Source of the DNA: Bacteroidales bacterium UBA1751
Lineage (GTDB): Bacteria > Bacteroidota > Bacteroidia > Bacteroidales > UBA932
Direction of reading: 5' to 3'
Length of the DNA stretch: 47,871 nt
NCBI GenBank assembly: GCA_002315995.1
Contig: DCHN01000072.1
Span: forward strand, 1-47,871
Under the pieces are notes generated by a model. That model was not told the origin of the DNA. It did no database searches and worked only from the letters and a program-made list of their open reading frames with translations. Made by a program: the position numbers and the translations under genes. Below, one piece after another: positions 42,546 to 47,871 of this stretch. Numbering within the stretch: position 1 is the stretch's first letter; each line of letters begins with the position of its first letter.

Positions 42546-43409
42546 ATGCAGATACTACCTCCTTTTTTCTCCAGAATAGGAAAACTTATCATATTCCTCC
42601 TTATTGAAGCCACCTGCTTTTATCTGGTTTCCAACAATGGAGTAATTCAGCGTTATGTCCTTCCAAGTAAAATAAGGGATATTCAGAAGAGCGCTTGGGA
42701 AAAAAGAAGCAATGTAATATCATTCTTCAATCTTTACACGGTAAACGATTCACTGGCGAAGCTCAATGCCAGGCTTATTACAAAGAATGCGCTGCTCTCA
42801 TCAAAGGTTGCGCGACTTGAGCATATGCTCAGTGGGGGCGATTCAGCCCTCTTTGCGCTTGACAGTTGCAACGAATTCAGATTCAAAGCTGTACGTGTAA
42901 TCCGCAACTCCGTGAACTCCACACACAACTATATTGTAATAGACAAAGGGCGCAAAGATGGTATTGGAGAGAATATGGGCGTGATTACTACCAACGGCGT
43001 TATTGGCTCAGTAAGGGCTGTTTCAGACAACTGCGCACTTGTGCTCTCATTCCTTAACAGCAACCAGACATATAGTGCCAGAATAGGCAACAAGGGTGCG
43101 TTCGGGCCGCTGAGATGGGGAGGTGGAGCAGTTGACGAGGCCTTTCTCTCTGAAATGCCGCAACACATTGAGATAAATCAGGGGGACACAGTTTATACCA
43201 GCGGTTTCTCATCTCTTTATCCAGGTGGCATTCCGGTTGGCAGAGTTGAATCGTGGGAGATTAACGATGGCGCCCATAAGATTGCAAAGGTCAAGCTCTT
43301 CCTTGATTTCAGCAGACTTAACTTTGCATACGTTGTGTCAAACAAATTCAGTAAGGAGATTGACACCCTTATTGAGAGCTCCAAACATATAACAGAACCA
43401 GAAGTATGA
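42546..43409 (+). CDS. mreC: Rod shape-determining protein MreC
   Basis: Single-pass membrane protein (helix about 12-32) linking MreB to the periplasmic wall synthases. 287 residues; a coiled coil follows (about 60-95, NDSLAKLNARLITKNALLSSKV) and then the beta-barrel domains: VIDKGRKDGIGENMGVITTNGVIG and INQGDTVYTSGFSSLYPGGIPVGRV, hallmark MreC segments. Its stop overlaps the mreD start by 4 nt (ATGA), suggesting coupling. Confidence 0.96.
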   Translation: MQILPPFFSRIGKLIIFLLIEATCFYLVSNNGVIQRYVLPSKIRDIQKSAWEKRSNVISFFNLYTVNDSLAKLNARLITKNALLSSKVARLEHMLSGGDSALFALDSCNEFRFKAVRVIRNSVNSTHNYIVIDKGRKDGIGENMGVITTNGVIGSVRAVSDNCALVLSFLNSNQTYSARIGNKGAFGPLRWGGGAVDEAFLSEMPQHIEINQGDTVYTSGFSSLYPGGIPVGRVESWEINDGAHKIAKVKLFLDFSRLNFAYVVSNKFSKEIDTLIESSKHITEPEV

Positions 43410-43912
43410 ATTCCGTAAAAATAGCAGTATTTGCCATAGTTCTTATACTGTTTCAGATTCTTCTGAACGGTATCCTGGCTCTTGTGCCCTATATCAATAT
43501 CATTATTCTACCAATCATACTCATAATAATCCCTTCAAACGTAAAGAGCGTGATGTGTATGCTCTATGCGTTTGCTGCAGGAATATGCGTTGATTACCTC
43601 TCCGACGGAGTAATTGGTCTGAATGCTGCAGCAATGGTGGCCGTTGCCTTTGCAAGGGAGTTTATCTTCAAGCTTGTTCTTGGAAGAGGACAGTTCAATG
43701 AGCATATGACATACAACATGCGCATTAAAACGGGCCAGTATCTCATAATAAATCTGTTTGTCTATTCTCTATGGTTTGCAATATATCAATATTTGGATGA
43801 TGTAATGTCATACAGAATATCGGTACAGTTAATCCGTTTTCTTATAAATGTTGTTGTAAACTCCGCTCTTGCCGTTGCACTGGAGATTATTATTGACAAG
43901 GAGATGAAATGA
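43406..43912 (+). CDS. mreD: Rod shape-determining protein MreD
   Basis: 168-residue polytopic inner-membrane protein with about five helices, required for the elongasome. Sequence conservation is low in this family, but position between mreC and mrdA, size and hydrophobicity (VLILFQILLNGILALVPYINI, AAGICVDYLSDGVIGLNAAAMV) fit. Both ends overlap neighbours by 4 nt. Confidence 0.92.
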   Translation: MNSVKIAVFAIVLILFQILLNGILALVPYINIIILPIILIIIPSNVKSVMCMLYAFAAGICVDYLSDGVIGLNAAAMVAVAFAREFIFKLVLGRGQFNEHMTYNMRIKTGQYLIINLFVYSLWFAIYQYLDDVMSYRISVQLIRFLINVVVNSALAVALEIIIDKEMK

Positions 43913-45780
43913 GTTCTGATATTGGCAGATACAAAAAAAGCGTTCTTATTACCGGAGTTGCAGTTGCTGGTCTGATTCTGGCAATAAAGATGTTCACCCT
44001 GCAGGTGCTCGATACGGAATATAAGATTTCTGCCGAGAACAATGCATACAAGTACTCCATGCTCTACCCTGTAAGGGGAGCCATATTCGACAGGAACGGC
44101 ATTCTGCTTGTGGGAAACAAGAATGAATATGACCTTATGGTCACACCTATGGATGTCACTGAATTTGACACCCTTGACCTGTGCAGAATCTTTGATCTGG
44201 ACATTGAAAACGTAAAGGAAAAGTTTGAACGCTTCAGGAAAGAGAGAAAGAAAATAGGCTTCCAAACGGTTCCATTCCTAAACCATATAACCCCTGAACA
44301 ATACGGGCTCTACATTGAACAGGAGTACAGATTTCCAGGATTCAATATAGTTTCAAAAACCGCAAGAGAGTATCTCTTCAACACTGGAGCAAACTTGTGG
44401 GGTTATGTGAACGAGACCAGTCCTGAGTTCCTCAAAAAGAATCCGGAGTACCAGATGGGTGACTATGTGGGTGCTACCGGCATTGAAAAAGCATATGAAA
44501 AATACCTGCGCGGAGAGAAAGGCTACAACATCTACCTCAGGGATGTACATAACAGGGTGCGCGCTCCGCTTGCAGATGGAGCCTGGGACAAGGATGCAGT
44601 TCCAGGAGCCAATCTTGTAACCACAATTGATGGCTACCTTCAGCAATATGGAGAACTTCTTATGCACAACAAGGTTGGAAGCGCCATTGCTATAGAGCCT
44701 TCAACAGGTGAGGTGCTGGCAATTGTCTCAAGCCCTGGCATAGACATTGACAAACTTGCAAACATTGGGAAGTACTACAACGAAATCATAAAGGATCCTT
44801 ACAAGCCAATGTTCAACAGAGCGGTGATGAGCGCCTATCCACCCGGGTCGGTGTTCAAAATTGTAACCGGTCTGGTTGCGTTGCAAGATGGTGTCATTAC
44901 GCCGGAGACCAGGTTCCCTTGCCACATGGGTTACTCCATATCCTCCACACAGAAGCTTGGATGTCACGCACATCCTTCGCCGCTTGACTTTTCAAGTGCA
45001 ATAATGATGTCATGCAATGCCTATTTCTGCTATGCTCTCAAGGCAATTCTTGAGAACAAGAACTATAACAGGGAGATATACCGCAACTTTGACCATTGGC
45101 GTGAAATGGTGGAGAGTTTCGGATTCGGACACTCACTTGGCACTGATATTCCAAATGAGCTGGGAGGCAATCTTCCAACCAGCAGAACCTACGACAAGAT
45201 ACACGGCAAGAACAAATGGAGAGCCAATTCCATTATTTCAATTGCTATTGGGCAGGGTGAAATTGGAGCAACTCCTATGCATCTTGCAAATCTGGCAGCT
45301 ACAATTGCCAATGGAGGATATTACTACACACCACACCTTATCAAATATATAAAAGATGGGGAGGGTGAGCGTCCTTTGGATAACAGCAGGTTCGGCGTAC
45401 GCCACTACACCAAGGTGGAGCAGAGGTGGTTTCCATACATTGTTGATGGAATGTACAGGGCCGTTAATTCCCTTCCTGGCGAGGGAGGAACCGCCAGGGC
45501 CGCCGCTGTACCGGGACTTGAAATCTGCGGAAAAACCGGAACGGCACAGAACCCTCATGGGAAGGACAATTCGGTGTTCATCTGCTTTGCGCCGCGCGAA
45601 AACCCTAAGATTGCCGTTGCAGTATATATTGAGAATGCCGGATTCGGCGGAACATGGGCTGCTCCGCTCGCCTCTCTTATGGTTGAAAAATATCTTACAG
45701 GACAAATATCCCGTCCTGAGTTGGAAAGCCATATTCTGGAGGCCAATCTCATTGAAAACGTACCAGTAAAGAGGAGATGA
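43909..45780 (+). CDS. mrdA: Penicillin-binding protein 2 (elongation transpeptidase)
   Basis: Class B PBP working with RodA for lateral wall growth. 623 residues: a membrane helix (about 12-30), the pedestal start PVRGAIFDRNGILLV, then the transpeptidase domain with Ser314 in SVFK (YPPGSVFKIVTG), Ser368-Cys-Asn, and KTG at 542-544 (CGKTGTAQNPHG). All catalytic residues are intact. Overlaps mreD by 4 nt; rodA begins 1 nt after its stop. Confidence 0.97.
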   Translation: MSSDIGRYKKSVLITGVAVAGLILAIKMFTLQVLDTEYKISAENNAYKYSMLYPVRGAIFDRNGILLVGNKNEYDLMVTPMDVTEFDTLDLCRIFDLDIENVKEKFERFRKERKKIGFQTVPFLNHITPEQYGLYIEQEYRFPGFNIVSKTAREYLFNTGANLWGYVNETSPEFLKKNPEYQMGDYVGATGIEKAYEKYLRGEKGYNIYLRDVHNRVRAPLADGAWDKDAVPGANLVTTIDGYLQQYGELLMHNKVGSAIAIEPSTGEVLAIVSSPGIDIDKLANIGKYYNEIIKDPYKPMFNRAVMSAYPPGSVFKIVTGLVALQDGVITPETRFPCHMGYSISSTQKLGCHAHPSPLDFSSAIMMSCNAYFCYALKAILENKNYNREIYRNFDHWREMVESFGFGHSLGTDIPNELGGNLPTSRTYDKIHGKNKWRANSIISIAIGQGEIGATPMHLANLAATIANGGYYYTPHLIKYIKDGEGERPLDNSRFGVRHYTKVEQRWFPYIVDGMYRAVNSLPGEGGTARAAAVPGLEICGKTGTAQNPHGKDNSVFICFAPRENPKIAVAVYIENAGFGGTWAAPLASLMVEKYLTGQISRPELESHILEANLIENVPVKRR

Positions 45781-45781
45781 T

Positions 45782-47371
45782 ATGACAGAATATTACCATA
45801 AGAAAAGAGAGTATCCAGATTGGCTGATGCTGGTATGCTACCTTGTGCTTGTCCTCTTTGGCTGGATGAATATATACTCTTCCACAATTGAGCCTGAGCA
45901 TCTCTCAATGTTTGACATTACTCAGAAATATGGAATGCAGATCATATGGATAGGCATCTCCATTATTGTTGGTATTGTTGTACTCTACTTTATAGATTCA
46001 TCTGTATACGAGCCTTTGGCTCCGCTTCTCTATTTTCTGGTATTTCTGTTGCTTGTGGCGGTGATCTTTATGGGAAAGGAGGTGAATGGCTCAAACTCCT
46101 GGTTTGAAATAGGGCCAGTGAAGTTCCAACCTGCAGAGATATCTAAGATAAGCACCTCCCTGCTGCTGGCATACATAATGAGCAAATTCAACTTCAGCCT
46201 GCACTCCCTTGGAGGCTCTCTGGTTGTTGCCGCAATTATTATGGTTCCAATGCTGGCCATAATAATGGAGAAGGAGACGGGCTCGGCGCTTGTATATCTG
46301 GGATTCACCTTCATGCTCTACCGTGAAGGATTGAGCGGATGGTTCATCACATTTGGAGGAGAAATCATTCTTATGTTCATCTTGACCATTGTCACCTCTC
46401 CATTAACGGCATTAATATGCACACTGGGACTTCATCTGCTGGTTCTGCTGCTTGTTTCAAGAAGCATCTTCCCTGCACTGGCAGCATCAATCCTTCTATG
46501 CATTGCTCTCTTATTCACAAATGATTTTTGCCAAATGGCAAACGAAGCATTTCTGAATGTACCGGATGCATTAACCTATGAAAATGGTGTTACATCCATT
46601 GCAAGCACATCTTCAGCCAGTGTAAGTGCCACTTCGTCTGTTGCCTCTGCTGCAAACGGACTTGGAATATCAGCTGAGGGAAATGACACTGCTCACGAAG
46701 AGAAGTTGCTTGAGTTGATATCACCGGCCCTCGCTTCCGTTATTTTAGCCATACCGTTCATTATTTGGCTGTATGTAAGTTGTATAAGAAGAAAGCTTTT
46801 ATATATTAGATACCTCACCATTTCACTCGTTGCAACTTCTGTTCTGATTTTTTCAGCCGATTTCGTATTCAATTCAGTGCTTCAGCCTCACCAGAAGGCT
46901 AGAATAGAGAATCTTCTGGGAATAACTGAAGATCTTCATGGTGTAGGATACAATGTATTCCAGTCAAAAATTGCCATTGGGTCCGGCGGATGGGTTGGAA
47001 AAGGATTCCTTAATGGTACGCAGACAAAGTATAACTTCGTGCCTGAACAGAGCACCGATTTTATTTTCTGTACGGTTGGCGAAGAGTGGGGATTCTTTGG
47101 CTCAGTTGCACTTCTTATGGTATATCTTACACTAATTGTTAGAATAGTGGTACTGGCTGAGAAACAGAAGAAAAAATTCAGCAGGATATACGGCTACTGT
47201 ATTGCGTGCTGCTTCTTCATGCATGTGTTCATAAATATGGGAATGACAATGGGAATTCTTCCGGTAATTGGAATCCCTCTTCCATTTATGAGTTACGGAG
47301 GGTCATCACTACTTGCATTCACGGTAATGCTGGCAATATTCATGCGCCTTGATATGGAGGACAACAAATAA
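45782..47371 (+). CDS. rodA: Peptidoglycan glycosyltransferase RodA
   Basis: SEDS-family polymerase that makes glycan strands with PBP2. 529 residues, long even for Bacteroidetes. Diagnostic blocks: VNGSNSWFEIGPVKFQPAEISKI, YNVFQSKIAIGSGGWVGKG, and the catalytic-Asp region FVPEQSTDFIFCTVGEEWGF, then GIPLPFMSYGGSSLLA. Between helices, about residues 250-312 form an extra hydrophilic Ser/Ala/Thr-rich loop not found in E. coli RodA (TSSASVSATSSVASAAN). Last gene of the operon before a terminator. Confidence 0.96.
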   Translation: MTEYYHKKREYPDWLMLVCYLVLVLFGWMNIYSSTIEPEHLSMFDITQKYGMQIIWIGISIIVGIVVLYFIDSSVYEPLAPLLYFLVFLLLVAVIFMGKEVNGSNSWFEIGPVKFQPAEISKISTSLLLAYIMSKFNFSLHSLGGSLVVAAIIMVPMLAIIMEKETGSALVYLGFTFMLYREGLSGWFITFGGEIILMFILTIVTSPLTALICTLGLHLLVLLLVSRSIFPALAASILLCIALLFTNDFCQMANEAFLNVPDALTYENGVTSIASTSSASVSATSSVASAANGLGISAEGNDTAHEEKLLELISPALASVILAIPFIIWLYVSCIRRKLLYIRYLTISLVATSVLIFSADFVFNSVLQPHQKARIENLLGITEDLHGVGYNVFQSKIAIGSGGWVGKGFLNGTQTKYNFVPEQSTDFIFCTVGEEWGFFGSVALLMVYLTLIVRIVVLAEKQKKKFSRIYGYCIACCFFMHVFINMGMTMGILPVIGIPLPFMSYGGSSLLAFTVMLAIFMRLDMEDNK

Positions 47372-47396
47372 CGGAAACATCCAACCATGCGACACA

Positions 47397-47426
47397 AAAA
47401 ATAGGTCTCGAATGAGACCTATTTTT
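47397..47426. terminator. Bidirectional terminator between rodA and acpP
   Basis: A perfect 13-bp stem (47397-47409 with 47414-47426), GAAT loop, flanked by A on the left arm and T on the right, so it works for rodA (plus) and acpP (minus), whose stops face each other. Confidence 0.9.
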
Positions 47427-47449
47427 GATATCTGAAAGTGTGTATTGTC

Positions 47450-47686
47450 TTATTTATTGAGAGACTCAATATATGAGATAGCATCACCAACAGTGGAAAT
47501 CTTCTCTGCTGCATCATCAGGAATCTGAATGTCAAAAGCCTTCTCAAATTCCATAATCAACTCAACAGTGTCAAGAGAATCTGCACCGAGATCCTTTGTG
47601 AAGCTAGCCTCAGGGGTAACCTCTGCTGCGTCAACGCCTAACTTGTCAACGATGATTTCCTTTACCTTTGAAGTAATGTCTGCCAT
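47450..47686 (-). CDS. acpP: Acyl carrier protein
   Basis: Carries fatty-acid intermediates on phosphopantetheine attached to Ser37 (LGADSLDTVEL). 78 acidic residues, with helix I VKEIIVDKLGVDAAEV and the end ISYIESLNK. Normal length. No fab gene follows in the window; it stands alone between a shared terminator and its own promoter region. Confidence 0.98.
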   Translation of the reverse strand: MADITSKVKEIIVDKLGVDAAEVTPEASFTKDLGADSLDTVELIMEFEKAFDIQIPDDAAEKISTVGDAISYIESLNK

Positions 47687-47768
47687 AGTTTCAAATATTA
47701 ATAATTATTTAAGTAAATTTATTATCACTTTATAACGGCACTTCTCCGAACCATGCCATTTGTATAGA

Positions 47769-47776
47769 CAAAGATA
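47769..47776 (-). promoter_or_regulatory. -7 element of the acpP promoter
   Basis: TATCTTTG on the minus strand, in an A/T-rich region about 83 nt upstream of the acpP start. A proper TTTG at -33 is not present, but a T-rich stretch is there. Confidence 0.5.
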
Positions 47777-47812
47777 TAAAAAAATATTTCAATAAAAAAA
47801 TCAGAAAAATAT

Positions 47813-47843
47813 TTTGGCAATCAAAAAAAAGTTAATACATTTG
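47813..47843 (+). promoter_or_regulatory. Promoter of the tRNA gene at the window edge
   Basis: TTTG (47813-47816), 19 nt, TACATTTG (47836-47843): near-perfect Bacteroidetes promoter, with the tRNA 5' end 15 nt downstream. Confidence 0.8.
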
Positions 47844-47857
47844 CAGTCCCAAACAAC

Positions 47858-47871
47858 GCGGAAATAGCTCA
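47858..47871 (+). tRNA. 5' end of a tRNA gene (truncated by window end)
   Basis: GCGGAAATAGCTCA is a typical tRNA start: a seven-base acceptor strand GCGGAAA, TA, then the D-arm GCTCA. It resembles bacterial tRNA-Gly genes, but the anticodon is outside the window, so the type cannot be given. Confidence 0.75.

Noticed and set aside
1..47871. CRISPR array, prophage, integron or defence island
   Set aside because: No regularly spaced identical repeats beyond the three degenerate units at 732-862, and no phage, integrase, restriction or toxin-antitoxin genes were recognised.

Overview
The window looks like chromosomal DNA of a Gram-negative anaerobe of the phylum Bacteroidota, most likely order Bacteroidales. 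The evidence is: transcription starts preceded by the Bacteroidetes promoter form TTTG - about 19 nt - TAnnTTTG (clear copies before the TonB-dependent receptor, metK, rplP, the bactofilin gene and a tRNA); a lack of obvious Shine-Dalgarno sequences; a long Oar-like TonB-dependent receptor; the secY-map-infA-rpmJ order inside the ribosomal cluster; and lineage-typical families (GSCFA, DUF4294, long RodA). I cannot name a genus.

Layout. 1-1981: the 3' part of a GSCFA-domain gene, a short array of degenerate 51-nt palindromic repeats, and a REP-associated tyrosine (HUH) transposase-like gene. 2074-12868: a minus-strand ribosomal protein operon from rplP to rplQ with secY, map, infA and rpoA, starting at its own strong promoter and ending in a strong terminator. 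The first part of the classical S10 operon (rpsJ to rpsC) is not upstream of rplP. 13030-20514: an M19 dipeptidase, a GltS-type glutamate transporter, a DUF4294 protein, a small outer-membrane barrel and an 1095-residue TonB-dependent receptor. 20590-22103: metK behind a SAM-II-type riboswitch. 22105-26009: a tight minus-strand group of C69 dipeptidase, Spy-like periplasmic protein, PHP phosphoesterase and the diadenylate cyclase cdaA. 26080-28789: two tandem sodium-dependent NSS transporters. 28839-33345: comF, mutS2, a small membrane protein and a bactofilin. 33397-37760 (minus): PBP1A, ddl, prmC. 37898-41447: topA, an Lrp/AsnC regulator, and ispD. 41521-47371: the rod-shape operon mreB-mreC-mreD-mrdA-rodA. 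The window closes with acpP and the first 14 nt of a tRNA gene.

Functionally the window is mostly housekeeping: translation, protein export and transcription in the first quarter; SAM synthesis under riboswitch control in the middle; and cell envelope growth in the second half (PBP1A, Ddl, bactofilin, MreBCD, PBP2, RodA, and the c-di-AMP synthase, a messenger tied to wall and osmotic homeostasis in other bacteria). Peptide and amino-acid use is a second theme: two exported dipeptidases, a glutamate symporter and two NSS amino-acid transporters.

I did not find an obviously new multi-gene defence or mobile system, CRISPR array, or prophage. The most interesting signals are the repeat array next to the HUH transposase, the split of the S10 cluster before rplP, and the metK leader, where a 9-bp long-range helix would compete with the riboswitch P1 stem.
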